From the NCBI GenBank assembly GCA_963756575.1, contig CAVWOM010000021.1, positions 1,054,001 to 1,118,000 on the forward strand: 64,000 nt of DNA, given 5' to 3'. Below are positions 1-9,360 of the stretch, piece by piece. The first letter of the stretch is position 1. Every line of letters starts with the position of its first letter. Origin of the DNA: Palsa-504 sp963756575. GTDB taxonomy: Bacteria; Actinomycetota; Actinomycetes; Streptosporangiales; Streptosporangiaceae. The notes below the pieces were generated by a model. That model saw only the letters and a program-made list of their open reading frames with translations, searched no databases and was not told where the DNA came from. A program made the position numbers and the translations under genes.

Positions 1-893
1 GGCCAGTCGCAGCCGCGGCGCCGGTGCACCTCGGGGTGGACCCCGGTCGACGCGGTCGCCGGACGGGCCGCGCCGGGCCAGGCCCTCGTGCTGACCGACG
101 CGCCGCCCTGGGTAGCCGGGTCGGCGCACCGGACCGGGGCGCCGTGCCGGGCATGCCGCGGGAGACCCCGCGGGCCTTCGGCGGCGCCGCCCGGCAGTAC
201 ACCCGGGCCGACCGCACCCGGGCCACCAGCACCGCCCGGAGGTCCCGCAGCAGCCATGCCAGCCGGGTCGCGTCATACCCCGCGTCCATCGCGACGACGA
301 TCTCCGGGTCGCCGTCCTCCCAGTGCCCCGCGGCGATCAGCTGGCACACCACCTCGCGGAGCTGCGCTGCGGTCACCGAGCACCGTCGTCATCCGGGCCC
401 AGCCGCACCACGTCCAGCAGCAGCGTCCAGCTCGACGCACCCGGCCCCAGCGCCGCCACGAACGAGTACGGCCACCCCGGCACCACCTGCCCCGCATTCT
501 TCCCCCGCCCGGGCACATGGCACAGCAGCCGCCCCGGACTGGTCCCCGCGTCCGGACGCAGCCAGGTGGACACATCCACCGCCAGCCGGATCCGCCCGTC
601 CGGCCACGCCGCAGCGGCAGCCCCGCCAGCGCCCGCCGCAGCCGCGCGATCCCGACATGACCCGCGTTCAGCGCGTCATACAGCGCCCCGTGCCCCCGCC
701 GGAACCACGGCACCAGCGACAGCCGCGCCAGATCCGTCACCGCCCCGGCGCGCACAGCACCGCATCGCACACCTCGAACAGCGCATCGGGCCGCCGGGTT
801 AACGACCAGTACAGCTCCCGCCGGAACCCGGCCAGCACACCCAGCCCCTCATCACCCGAAACCCGCCACCGGGCCCGCCCCACACCATACTGA
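1..893 (-). pseudogene. Degraded IS transposase (DDE type), truncated by window edge
   Basis: Reading leftward from about 893, conserved pieces of an actinobacterial DDE transposase appear in successive, different frames. There is a GFRRELYWSLTRRPDALFEV block (about 845-785), then LARLSLVPWFRRGHGALYDA, then DVSTWLRPDAGTSPGRLLCH with WPYSFVAALGPG, then TAAQLREVV and VVAMDAGYDATRLAWLL, where an aspartate sits in a DAGYD motif expected near the catalytic core. At least three frame breaks separate them and the C-terminal part lies beyond the left edge. The family is recalled from similar actinobacterial IS transposases. No terminal inverted repeat or target duplication is visible at the right end, so I call a relic, not a mobile element. 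Confidence 0.75.
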
Positions 894-1254
894 AAGCCAC
901 GGCCACCGCCTCTCGCCAGGAACCACTTCGCAACTGGAACCAGACGATGACAGCGGTGGCCGCCTCATGTCACACCGACACACCGGGCAAAACCACACCC
1001 GCCCAGCACACCAAACCCAGCAAGTTAAACGGCAAACTATTTCGGGGGCAAAATCCTTCGCGATCATGGTTCCGCCCCCCGTAACTCCCGGTACCGGCGC
1101 AGGGCCCGGGCGCGAGATAATGATCATGGTTTCACTGGATTTACACAAAAAGACACCTGGAAGTCTCTTCTGAGCTAGCTGAAAGCGTGGCATCGTGGGC
1201 TCGCGCGGTGCCGGCTTGGGCGCGCCGCGCCTGACGCGTGAGAGGAAACAGCTC
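894..1254. other. Non-coding spacer upstream of the secreted hydrolase
   Basis: This is a locally AT-richer stretch of 361 bp between the transposase wreck and the signal-peptide start. A 10-bp direct repeat GATCATGGTT occurs at 1062-1071 and 1122-1131. A 68-codon open frame at 967-1173 has no ribosome-binding site or recognisable product. The promoter of the hydrolase is presumably here, but no clear -10/-35 pair is seen. Confidence 0.4.
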
Positions 1255-3712
1255 ATGAGGAGAGGACGGGACGCGCGACGACGCGCGGGCCGCCAGACAG
1301 CCTGGCTCCGCACCACCGCCGCCGCGAGCGCGGCGGCGCTGCTCGGCACCCTGGGCCTGGCGGGGACATCCATGACAGCCAGCGCGACCGGCACCAGCGC
1401 CGGCCGGCACCAGCCCGGCGGCGACCGCCGGCACGTCGTGCCACCTGGGCAACGGCGTCAAGCACGTGGTGGAGCTCACCTACGACAACGTGCACTACTT
1501 CCGGGACAACCCGAACGTCCCGTCCGACCTGGAACTGATGCCCAACCTGCTGAAGTTCTTCGAGGACAACGGCACGTTCCTGTCCAACAACCACACCCCG
1601 CTCATCGCGCACACCGCCGATGACCTGCTGACCACCTGGACCGGCCTGTACGGCGACCGGCAGGGCATGCCGATCTCCAACAGCTACCAGGCCTACAACA
1701 CCGACGGGCCGAACGGCGCCTTCGACACCACCGATCCGGCCAGCTCGTTCGCCTACTGGACCGACCCGGTCGACGACACCGCCAAGACGCCGAACGCGAA
1801 CCACGACACCAACCCGAACATGGTCTACGCCCCGGTGCCCCCGGCCACCGCCGCGCACCAGGTCCAGCCGACCAGCACCACCCCCGCGCCGTGGGTGCCG
1901 TTCACCCGGGCGGGCTGCGACGTGGCCGACATCGCCACCGCGAACCAGGAACTCGAGAACACCACGCCCGACATCGCCCAGGCGTTCGGCGCGAACTCGC
2001 CTGAGGAGCAGCAGCTCAAGGCCGACTCGGACTCCTTCAAGGACGCCGAGACCGCCGACTACGTCGGCGTCGCCGTCCACTGCGCCCAGGGCAACGCGTT
2101 CTGCGCCAGCGCCAAGGGCGTCAAGTTCGGGCAGACCAGCGCGTCGCCGACCGCGGTCCCGGACGTCCTGCCCGACGAACCAGGCGGGTACAACGGCTTC
2201 CAGGCCCTGTTCGGGCACCGGTACGTCGCGCCGCAACTGGGCGCGGGCCAGCCGGACCTGACCCGCAACGGCTTCCAGGTCACCAACGCGGCCGGCAACC
2301 TGGTGGACGAGAACGGCAACCAGCTCAACGGCGCGTTCCTCACCAACCACCCCGGCTTCCCCGGGTTCGGCCCCATCAACGCCTCGCAGACGCTGGCGTA
2401 CATGGCCGACTCGCTGGAGGCCGGCCTGCCGGTGGTGAACGGCTACATCGCCGACATCCACGGCAACGAGAACATCCCCGGCCTGGCCGCCTGCAACGGC
2501 GCGCCCGCGGCCCTCGGCAGCGGGACCGCCTGCTACATCGCCCAGGCGCAGTACTACAACGCCGCGTTCGGCACGTTCTTCAAGCGGCTGGCGGCCGACG
2601 GCATCACCCCGGCCAACACCGAGTTCATCCTCAGCTCGGACGAGGGTGACCACGAGGCCGGCGCCAACGTGGGCCGCTCCATCCAGCCCACCCCGGCCAA
2701 CTGCAACGGCACCACGATCGTGTGCACGTACCCCAAGGGCTCCTTCGGCGAACTGGCCGGCAACATCACCGGCCTGCTGGCCACCGAGAAGAACGACACC
2801 ACCCCGTTCAGCCTGGAGTCGGACACGGCGCCCGAGTTCTACGTCACCGGGGACCCGGGGCCGAACGACGCCAAGGTCCGCACGCTGGAACGCGACGTGG
2901 CCGGGCTGACCGCGAGCAATCCGTACGCGGGCGGCACCCAGAAGATCACCAACTTCATCGCCGACCCGGCCGAGATGGCGATCCTGCACATGGTCAACGC
3001 CGACCCGGCCCGGACGCCCACGTTCGCGCTGTTCGCCAAGCCGGACTACTTCTTCAGCCCCGGCCCGGCCGACTGCGGCGGAGGAGCGTGCGTCACCCAG
3101 AACACCGGGTTCGCCTGGGACCACGGCGACTACGCGGCCGAGATCAACACCAACTACGCGGCCTTCGCCGGCCCCGGCGTCAAGCATCTCGGCCTGGACG
3201 GCCAGGCGCCGAACGCCGGTCCGAGCTCGGCCGGCCCGAACAGCGGCCAGACCGAGGTCGTCAACAGCGGCACCACCGGCACCTGGATGGACGAGACCGA
3301 CCTGCGGCCGACCCTGATGTACCTGACCGGCCTGAAGGATGACTACGAGCACGACGGCCGGGTCGTCACGCAGATCCTGACCGCCCCGGACCGCGCGCTG
3401 GCCGCGCCGGGCGTGGCCGCGCTGGGCGCCTGCTACAAGCAGCTCAACTCCAGCGTCGGCCAGTTCGGAGCCTTCACCATGGCGGCCTCGACGGCCGCCG
3501 TCGAGTCCAGCACCACCGCCGACACCGAGTACAAGACGGTCAACGCCGCGCTGACCGGGCTCGACCACCTCCGCGACGCACTGGCCCTGCGGGTCAAGGG
3601 CGAGCTCGAGGCGGCGGCGTTCGGCGACCAGCCGGTCCTGGCCGCGGCCGGACAGGCGGCCGCCTGCCAGGGGATCATCTCCGCCGCGGGGGCGCTGGCC
3701 CACCGGTTCTGA
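1255..3712 (+). CDS. Secreted alkaline-phosphatase-superfamily hydrolase, signal peptide out of frame
   Basis: The ATG at 1255, preceded by GAGAGG, starts a signal peptide: arginine-rich n-region, Ala/Leu core, and a TASA-like cleavage region ending near 1390. The mature enzyme is open in another frame from about 1376 to 3712. Its first start codon in that frame is GTG 1466, too far inside the enzyme. One base gained or lost between about 1376 and 1440 would join them. Superfamily hallmarks are an early metal-site ELTYDNVHYF, a nucleophile-type Thr in LIAHTADD, a metal-binding SSDEGDHEAG near the middle, and WDHGDY later. The protein would be about 818 residues and exported. Substrate is unknown; phosphate esters are the family default. 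A pseudogene is the alternative to a sequencing indel. Confidence 0.7.
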
Positions 3713-3727
3713 GTCCGTGAACCACCC

Positions 3728-3772
3728 GGCCGCGCCGCCGCCCGACCCTGACGTCAGGGTGGCGGCGCGGCC
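3728..3772 (+). terminator. Strong hairpin after the hydrolase gene
   Basis: A perfect 12-bp GC stem, GGCCGCGCCGCC (3728-3739) with GGCGGCGCGGCC (3761-3772), encloses a second palindrome CCCTGACGTCAGGG (3746-3759). There is no U-tract, as is common in high-GC terminators. Its position 16 bases after the hydrolase stop and before dxr supports starting dxr downstream at 3801 and not at the in-frame GTG at 3717. Confidence 0.75.
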
Positions 3773-3800
3773 GGGCCCGCGGGTAGCGGACAATGGACCG

Positions 3801-5087
3801 GTGAAATCCCAGCCGCGCGAGATCGTCATCCTGGGTTCGACCGGTTCGGTCGGTACCCAGGCCCTCGACATCATCCGGCGCAACCCGGGCCGGTTCCGGG
3901 TGGTCGCGCTGGCCGCGGGCGGCGGTCAGCCGGACCTGCTGGCCGCGCAGGCCGCCGAGTTCGGGGTGGCCGCGGTGGCCGTAGCCAACCCGGCGGCCCT
4001 ACCCGACGTCGAGGCCGCCCTCCGCCAAATTTTTTCCCAAACGGGCTCCCGTTCCCGCCTCGCCCACCCCTCCGCGCCCTCCGGCCCAGACGCGGACGCC
4101 GGCCATTCCGCCTTTCCCGCCCCGGACGGGCCCTCCTCGCTCCCCGCCTTGTCCGTGCTACCCCAGGTAATCTCCGGCCCGGACGCGGTCAGCGAACTGG
4201 CGGCGTGGCCGTGTGACGTCGTGCTCAACGGCGTCACCGGGGCGGCCGGACTGCAGGCCACGCTGGCCGCGCTGGATGCGGGCCGGACGCTGGCGCTGGC
4301 CAACAAGGAGTCGCTGATCATCGGCGGCTCGCTGGTCACCAGCCGGGCCAAGCCGGGCCAGATCGTCCCGGTCGACTCCGAGCACTCCACCATCGCCCAG
4401 TGCCTGCGGGCCGGACGCGATTCCGAGGTGCGGCGGCTGGTGCTGACCGCGAGCGGCGGCCCGTTCCGCGGCTGGAGCCGGGCCGAACTCGACGACGTGA
4501 CGCCGAAGCAGGCGCTCGCCCACCCCACCTGGAACATGGGCCCGCTGGTCACGATCAACTCGGCCACGCTGGTGAACAAGGGCCTGGAGGTGATCGAGGC
4601 GCACCTGCTGTTCGGCTTCGGCCTGGACCGCATCGACGTGGTGGTGCACCCGCAGTCGATCGTCCACTCGATGGTGGAGTTCTCCGACGGCGCGACGATC
4701 ATCCAGGCCTCCCCGCCCGACATGCGGCTGCCGATCTCGCTGGGTATGGCCTGGCCCGACCGGGTACCGGACGCCGCGCCCGGCCTGGACTGGTCCACGG
4801 CCGCCACCTGGACGTTCGAGCCGCTCGACGACGCCGCCTTCCCCGCGGTCGCGCTGGCCCGCGAGGCGGCCGCGGCCGGGGGCACCGCGCCCGCGGTGTA
4901 CAACGCGGCCAACGAGGCGTGCGTGGCGGACTTCCAGGCGGGAAGGATCAGCTTCCCGCGCATTGTTGACACCGTGGCCCAGATAGTCTCGGAGCATGAC
5001 GCCGCGCGCACGGCCGTCACCACCGTGGCGGACGTGCTAGCCGTGGACGACTGGGCCCGCAGGCGGGCCCGGGAGCTTAACGCGTAG
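3801..5087 (+). CDS. dxr: 1-deoxy-D-xylulose 5-phosphate reductoisomerase
   Basis: Converts DXP to 2-C-methyl-D-erythritol 4-phosphate with NADPH, the committed MEP-pathway step, in the cytosol. The N-terminus carries the NADPH loop ILGSTGSVGTQAL. ALANKESLI, the metal-site block PVDSEHSTIAQCL, the serine motif LTASGGPFRG and the flexible-loop HPTWNMG are all present. GTG 3801 is chosen because the frame upstream of it runs through the 3728-3772 hairpin. From there it has 428 residues, longer than the usual 380-400. The excess is a Ser/Pro/Gly/Ala-rich insertion (about residues 74-115, nt 4021-4150) between two conserved blocks. rseP and ispG follow, the usual actinobacterial order. Confidence 0.95.
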   Translation: MKSQPREIVILGSTGSVGTQALDIIRRNPGRFRVVALAAGGGQPDLLAAQAAEFGVAAVAVANPAALPDVEAALRQIFSQTGSRSRLAHPSAPSGPDADAGHSAFPAPDGPSSLPALSVLPQVISGPDAVSELAAWPCDVVLNGVTGAAGLQATLAALDAGRTLALANKESLIIGGSLVTSRAKPGQIVPVDSEHSTIAQCLRAGRDSEVRRLVLTASGGPFRGWSRAELDDVTPKQALAHPTWNMGPLVTINSATLVNKGLEVIEAHLLFGFGLDRIDVVVHPQSIVHSMVEFSDGATIIQASPPDMRLPISLGMAWPDRVPDAAPGLDWSTAATWTFEPLDDAAFPAVALAREAAAAGGTAPAVYNAANEACVADFQAGRISFPRIVDTVAQIVSEHDAARTAVTTVADVLAVDDWARRRARELNA

Positions 5088-5126
5088 CCGCCCAAGTTCT
5101 GACAGCTGAGGGAAAGGGACGACCGG

Positions 5127-6323
5127 ATGGACCTGATTGGCTGGGTCATTTTCCTCGTCGCCCTGCTCTTCTCCGTGATGCTGCACGAGACCGGCCACTT
5201 CGTGGTGGCCAAGAAGTTCGGCATGAAGTGCACCAGGTACTTCGTCGGCTTCGGGCCGACGATCTGGTCCACCCAGCGCGGCGAGACCGAGTACGGCATC
5301 AAGGCGCTGCCGCTCGGCGGCTTCGTCAAGATCATCGGGATGCATTCGCTCGACGACGTCGACGACCCGGCGGACGAGCCCCGTTCGTTCCGTCGTCAGC
5401 CCGGCTGGCAGCGGATCCTGGTGCTCTGCGCGGGCTCGTTCATGCACTTCGTGCTGGCCTTCCTGCTGATTTTCTTCCTGGCGGTCGGCATCGGCATCGA
5501 AAACGGCAACACCACCCAGCTCGGCACGGTCACCACCTGCGTGGCCGCGAACACCAGCCAGCTCAACGACGGCACCTGCACCGCGTCGGACAAGCCGTCC
5601 CCGGCCAAGCTGGCCGGCCTGAAGACCGGTGACCAGGTCACGGCGTTCGACGGCAAGCCGGTGAGCAACTGGACTCAGCTCGGCAACGCCATCCGGCAGG
5701 CCCCGGCCGGCTCGGACGCCGCGATCACGGTGCGGCGCGGCGGCCGGACGCTGACCCTGCACGCCACGCTGGCCACGGTCGCCGGCCGCAGCGGCGCCTA
5801 CCTGGGCATCGCGCCGGGCTATGTCTTCCAGACCGCCAACCCGATCCGGGCCGTCCAGTACGCCGGGACGACCTTCGGCCAGGTCGTCGTGGGCTCGGTC
5901 GAGGCGGTCGGCCACCTGCCCGCGGCGATACCCAAGCTGTTCAGCAAGGACCGCGGCGACACGGCCGCCGGGCAGGTCAGCAGCGTGGTCGGCGCGGCCG
6001 AGGCGACCGGCGCGGCGGTGGCCGCCAACGTCGGCTGGCAGTACAAGGTCAGCTTCGTCCTGCTGCTCATCGCGTCGCTGAACATCTTCGTGGGCGCCTT
6101 CAACATGCTCCCGCTGCTGCCGCTCGACGGCGGGCACGTCGCGGTGGTCGCCTGGGAGCGGATCCGGGCCTGGTTCGCCCGGCTGCGCGGCCGGGCCGAC
6201 CCCGGCCTGGTCGATATGGCCAAGTTGCTGCCGGTCAGCTTCAGCATCTTCATGATCGTGATCGTCTTCAGCGTCATGCTGGTCCTGGCCGACATCGTGA
6301 ACCCGGTGAGTATCGCGGGTTAA
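5127..6323 (+). CDS. rseP: Site-2 zinc metalloprotease of the RseP/Rip1 family
   Basis: Intramembrane protease that cleaves anti-sigma factors or other membrane proteins after a first cut by another protease. It has 398 residues. Transmembrane helix 1 contains the zinc motif HETGH (residues 20-24). A second hydrophobic segment lies at about 107-127. A PDZ domain follows (about 150-225; KLAGLKTGDQVTAFDGKPV is its binding-groove region). The last helices carry the third zinc-ligand motif in LPLLPLDGGH. AGGGAAAGGG lies upstream of the ATG. It is 39 bp after dxr, probably co-transcribed. The substrate sigma system is not encoded in this window. Confidence 0.93.
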   Translation: MDLIGWVIFLVALLFSVMLHETGHFVVAKKFGMKCTRYFVGFGPTIWSTQRGETEYGIKALPLGGFVKIIGMHSLDDVDDPADEPRSFRRQPGWQRILVLCAGSFMHFVLAFLLIFFLAVGIGIENGNTTQLGTVTTCVAANTSQLNDGTCTASDKPSPAKLAGLKTGDQVTAFDGKPVSNWTQLGNAIRQAPAGSDAAITVRRGGRTLTLHATLATVAGRSGAYLGIAPGYVFQTANPIRAVQYAGTTFGQVVVGSVEAVGHLPAAIPKLFSKDRGDTAAGQVSSVVGAAEATGAAVAANVGWQYKVSFVLLLIASLNIFVGAFNMLPLLPLDGGHVAVVAWERIRAWFARLRGRADPGLVDMAKLLPVSFSIFMIVIVFSVMLVLADIVNPVSIAG

Positions 6324-6437
6324 CAACCGGGGAGTAACCGACGCGTCCGTCAGCGTCGGGCGCGATCTGGTCATCCCGGGGTGGTTCAATGGCGAGGTGG
6401 AAGATCCGGGGTCTGCCTACAGAAACGGTTGGGGGCT

Positions 6438-7601
6438 ATGAGTATCGATCTGGGCATACCGCAGACGCCGCCGGCACCGCTGGCTGAGCGTCGCGTGTCC
6501 CGTCAGATCATGGTGGGGTCGGTGCCCGTCGGCGGGGGAGCGCCGGTATCGGTGCAGTCGATGACGACGACCCTCACCGCCAACATCAACGCCACGCTGC
6601 AGCAGATCGCCGAGCTGACCGCCTCGGGCTGCCAGATCGTCCGGGTGGCGGTGCCGTCCCAGGACGACGCCGACGCGCTGCCCGCTATCGCCAAGAAGTC
6701 GCAGATACCGGTCATCGCCGACATTCACTTCCAGCCGAAGTACGTGTTCGCCGCGATCGAGGCCGGCTGCGCCGCGGTCCGGGTGAACCCGGGCAACATC
6801 AAGCAGTTCGACGACAAGGTGGCCGAGATCGCCCGGGCCGCCTCGGACGCCGGCATCCCGATCAGGATCGGCGTCAACGCGGGCTCGCTGGACAAGCGGC
6901 TGCTGGCCAAGTACGGCAAGGCCACCCCGGAAGCGCTGGTCGAGTCGGCCCTGTGGGAGTGCTCCCTGTTCGAGGAGCACGGGTTCCGCGACATCAAGAT
7001 CTCGGTCAAGCACCACGACCCGGTGGTGATGATCAACGCCTACCGGCAGCTCGCCCAGCAGTGCGACTACCCGCTGCACCTCGGCGTGACCGAGGCCGGC
7101 CCCACCTTCCAGGGCACGATCAAGTCGGCCGTCGCGTTCGGCGCCCTGCTGGCCGAGGGCATCGGCGACACGATCCGCGTCTCGCTGTCCGCGCCGCCGG
7201 TCGAGGAAGTCAAGGTCGGCATCTCGATCCTGGAGTCGCTCGGCATGCGCCAGCGCGGCCTGGAGATCGTGTCCTGCCCGTCCTGCGGCCGCGCCCAGGT
7301 GGACGTGTACAAGCTGGCCGAGGAGGTGACCGCCGGGCTGGAGGGCATGGAGGTGCCGCTGCGCGTCGCGGTCATGGGCTGCGTGGTCAACGGCCCGGGC
7401 GAGGCCCGCGAGGCCGACCTCGGCGTCGCCTCGGGCAACGGCAAGGGCCAGATCTTCGTCCGCGGCAAGGTGATCGCCACCGTGCCCGAGTCCCAGATCG
7501 TGGAGACGCTGATCGAGGAGGCCATGCGCCTGGCCGAGCAGGCCGAGGTCGGCGAGGGCACCGAAGGCTCGAGCGGCCAGCCGGTCGTCACGGCCTACTG
7601 A
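6438..7601 (+). CDS. ispG: 4-hydroxy-3-methylbut-2-enyl diphosphate synthase (flavodoxin/ferredoxin)
   Basis: Penultimate MEP-pathway enzyme; reduces ME-cPP to HMBPP using a [4Fe-4S] cluster. The barrel domain starts with PVSVQSMTTT and includes VADIHFQPKY-like (IADIHFQ) and RVNPGN motifs. Cluster ligands appear as CPSCGR and GCVVNGPGEA near the C-terminus. The start is ATG 6438, preceded by TTGGGGGCT. A GTG-type start 57 bases upstream would add residues not typical of the family. It has 387 residues. With dxr it places two MEP steps in one cluster around rseP. Confidence 0.95.
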   Translation: MSIDLGIPQTPPAPLAERRVSRQIMVGSVPVGGGAPVSVQSMTTTLTANINATLQQIAELTASGCQIVRVAVPSQDDADALPAIAKKSQIPVIADIHFQPKYVFAAIEAGCAAVRVNPGNIKQFDDKVAEIARAASDAGIPIRIGVNAGSLDKRLLAKYGKATPEALVESALWECSLFEEHGFRDIKISVKHHDPVVMINAYRQLAQQCDYPLHLGVTEAGPTFQGTIKSAVAFGALLAEGIGDTIRVSLSAPPVEEVKVGISILESLGMRQRGLEIVSCPSCGRAQVDVYKLAEEVTAGLEGMEVPLRVAVMGCVVNGPGEAREADLGVASGNGKGQIFVRGKVIATVPESQIVETLIEEAMRLAEQAEVGEGTEGSSGQPVVTAY

Positions 7602-7613
7602 GGCTCTGGAGAA

Positions 7614-7759
7614 CCCTCCCCGGCCTGCCCCCTGCCGAGTCCTCCCCGGCCTGCCCTCTGCCGAGTCCTCCCCGGCCTGCCCTCTGCCGAGTCCTCCCCG
7701 GCCTGCCCTCTGCCGAGTCCTCCCCGGCCTGCCCCCTGCCGAGTCCTCCCCGGCCTGCC
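7614..7759. repeat. 26-bp tandem repeat, about 5.6 copies
   Basis: The unit TCCTCCCCGGCCTGCCCTCT plus GCCGAG repeats at 7614, 7640, 7666, 7692, 7718 and partly 7744, with only C/T changes between copies. Because 26 is not a multiple of three and the array sits after the ispG stop, it is not coding. Confidence 0.9.
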
Positions 7760-7770
7760 TTACTTACCTC

Positions 7771-7803
7771 GATCCCTCCCCGGCGCGGTGCCGGGGAGGG
7801 ATC
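7771..7803. terminator. Bidirectional terminator between ispG and the DeoR gene
   Basis: A perfect 14-bp stem GATCCCTCCCCGGC (7771-7784) pairs with GCCGGGGAGGGATC (7790-7803) around a 5-base loop. It lies between the convergent 3' ends of ispG (7601) and the DeoR gene (7811), so it can serve both. No T-tract. Confidence 0.8.
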
Positions 7804-7810
7804 AGGCGTT

Positions 7811-8626
7811 TCAGGCTGACTTCTTCGAGACGTGTCCGGCGAGCATGCTCTCCGCGTAGACGACCTCGCCGACATGCTCGGCCACCTGGGTGCGGGCGTC
7901 GGCCGGCATCATCTCGTCGGTGACGAGCACGTCGGCCTCGGACAGCCGCGCGAACGAGCTCAGGCTGACCAGGTTCCACTTGGTGTGGTCGGCCAGCACG
8001 ACGACGCGCCGCGCCACCCGGATCAGGGTGCGGTTGGTCTCCGCCTCGGCGAGGTTGGGCGTGGTCAGCCCGGCGTCGGCGTCGAAGCCGGAGCAGCCGA
8101 GGAAGAGCAAGTCGAAGTGAAGCGACCTGATGGTCAGGTCGGCCACCGGGCCGACCAGGGCGTCCGAGGGGGTGCGGACGCCTCCGGTCAGCACGACCGA
8201 GTCGGCCGTGCCGTCGAGGCCGCGGTTCCCGCTGAACAGGTTGGTGACCCGCAGCGAGTTCGTGACGATTGTGAGCCCGGGCACGTCCAGCAGGCACTGG
8301 GCCAGCTCGAACGTGGTCGTCCCGCCGGCGATGGCGATCGCCGTGCCCGGCGTGACCATGCTCGCGGCGGCCCGGGCGATCCCGGTCTTCTCCGGCCGCT
8401 CGAGCACCAGCTTGGCTTCGAAGCCCGGCTCGTGGCTAGCGGGGGAGCCGGGCAGGACCGCGCCTCCGTGTACCTTCTCCACCAGGCCATCCCGGGCGAG
8501 CACCTCGAGGTCCCGGCGGATGGTCATGTCGGAGACACCGAGCCGCTGCGTGAGATCGCTGACCCGGGCGCTGCCATCGCTCCTGACTGCTTGCAAGATG
8601 AGCGACTGACGGTGTCTGGCAAGCAT
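7811..8626 (-). CDS. DeoR/GlpR-family sugar-responsive regulator
   Basis: A 271-residue DNA-binding repressor. The N-terminal winged HTH (about residues 18-45) has the family signature VSDMTIRRDLEVL followed by HGGA. The C-terminal sensor domain (about 75-255) is the isomerase-like fold typical for phosphosugar sensing, with IAIAGGTTTFELA, TNSLRVT and LADHTKW. The leader GGAGGGG lies 8 bases before the ATG. It diverges from the sugar ABC operon (10643) across a 2-kb spacer. That operon is a plausible but unproven target. The tandem dyads at 8891-8938 lie 265 bp upstream of its start. Confidence 0.88.
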   Translation of the reverse strand: MLARHRQSLILQAVRSDGSARVSDLTQRLGVSDMTIRRDLEVLARDGLVEKVHGGAVLPGSPASHEPGFEAKLVLERPEKTGIARAAASMVTPGTAIAIAGGTTTFELAQCLLDVPGLTIVTNSLRVTNLFSGNRGLDGTADSVVLTGGVRTPSDALVGPVADLTIRSLHFDLLFLGCSGFDADAGLTTPNLAEAETNRTLIRVARRVVVLADHTKWNLVSLSSFARLSEADVLVTDEMMPADARTQVAEHVGEVVYAESMLAGHVSKKSA

Positions 8627-8890
8627 AACTGCTTCCCCTCCATTTCACCGGACGACGTCGGGGGCGGGCGGTCGCCCCCAGTTTTGCGTCATCCGTCCAC
8701 AGTGAGACGTTTGCGAACCGTGTTCGGTTCCGGGCTCGCATGTCGGAAACCATGGGTTTCTCGGCCCTGCCGTCCCATCGCTCCCCCCATCCGCGCCGTT
8801 TCCCGCCACCCCACGGCTTATGCCGTCCTGCTTTCCGCGCTCCGGCATCGTGGCCGCCGCCGCGGTCCGTACCGTCCTCACGCTCCCCGT

Positions 8891-8938
8891 CGACGAGCCT
8901 CAACGCTCGTGCCGCGACGAGCCTCAACGCTCGTGCCG
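8891..8938. repeat. Two tandem 24-bp units, each an inverted repeat
   Basis: The 24-bp unit occurs exactly twice (8891-8914, 8915-8938). Each contains ACGAGC-CTCAAC-GCTCGT, a 6-bp dyad. The two dyads therefore lie 24 bp apart, suitable for two adjacent repressor dimers upstream of the DeoR gene. Function is inferred only. Confidence 0.5.
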
Positions 8939-9118
8939 CGAGCGCCATACCCGTCCTACCAGCGCCGTTACCGCTTCCCGCAGTTCACGCCGCCCCTGCC
9001 GTTCCAGCCACCGCCCGGCTCCCGCCGTCCCAAGTTCCGAACGCTAGCCCCACTCTCACCCGCCTTATATCACGTTCTACCCCGTACCTCACCTTCCTCC
9101 AACATCAACATTTCCTCA

Positions 9119-9330
9119 GAGTTTCCCCCACCCCCACCCCTGTCCCGCCCCCACCCCACCCCTGTCCCGCCCCCACCCCTGGCCCATCCCTGTCCCGCCT
9201 CCAGCACCCGCCCCATCCCTGTCCCGCCTCCAGCACCCGCCCTGCCTCGCTCCGCACCCGCCGCCTCCCTCCACCCACTGCGTCCCGTCCGCCTCCCGCA
9301 CCCGCCGCCTCCCCGCCCCGGGGACCTTCA
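9119..9330. repeat. C-run low-complexity tract, G-quadruplex-prone on the minus strand
   Basis: Runs of 3-5 cytosines recur every few bases (CCCCCACCCCCACCCC, then repeats containing CCTGTCCCGCC). The minus strand thus has many adjacent G-runs. An approximate 28-bp unit containing CCCTGTCCCGCCTCCAGCAC is duplicated around 9187-9242. Not coding. Confidence 0.55.
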
Positions 9331-9360
9331 GTGCTATCCGGGGCTCCTGGGCCGTGCCGC

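Noticed and set aside
1129..1150. Possible Pho-box-like 11-bp repeats before the phosphatase-like gene
   Set aside because: Only the first unit contains TTCAC; the second matches too poorly to claim a PhoP site.
967..1173. 68-codon frame in the first spacer
   Set aside because: No ribosome-binding site, no family resemblance, and biased composition.
3717..3800. N-terminal extension of Dxr from GTG 3717
   Set aside because: It would translate through the strong terminator-like hairpin at 3728-3772 and adds residues unlike the family.
1253..3883. 876-codon open frame on the minus strand
   Set aside because: Arg/Val/Gly-rich shadow of the hydrolase codons, with no leader and no recognisable domain.
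3926..5335. 469-codon minus-strand frame over dxr and rseP
   Set aside because: Ser/Arg-rich mirror of two well-supported genes, crossing their boundary.
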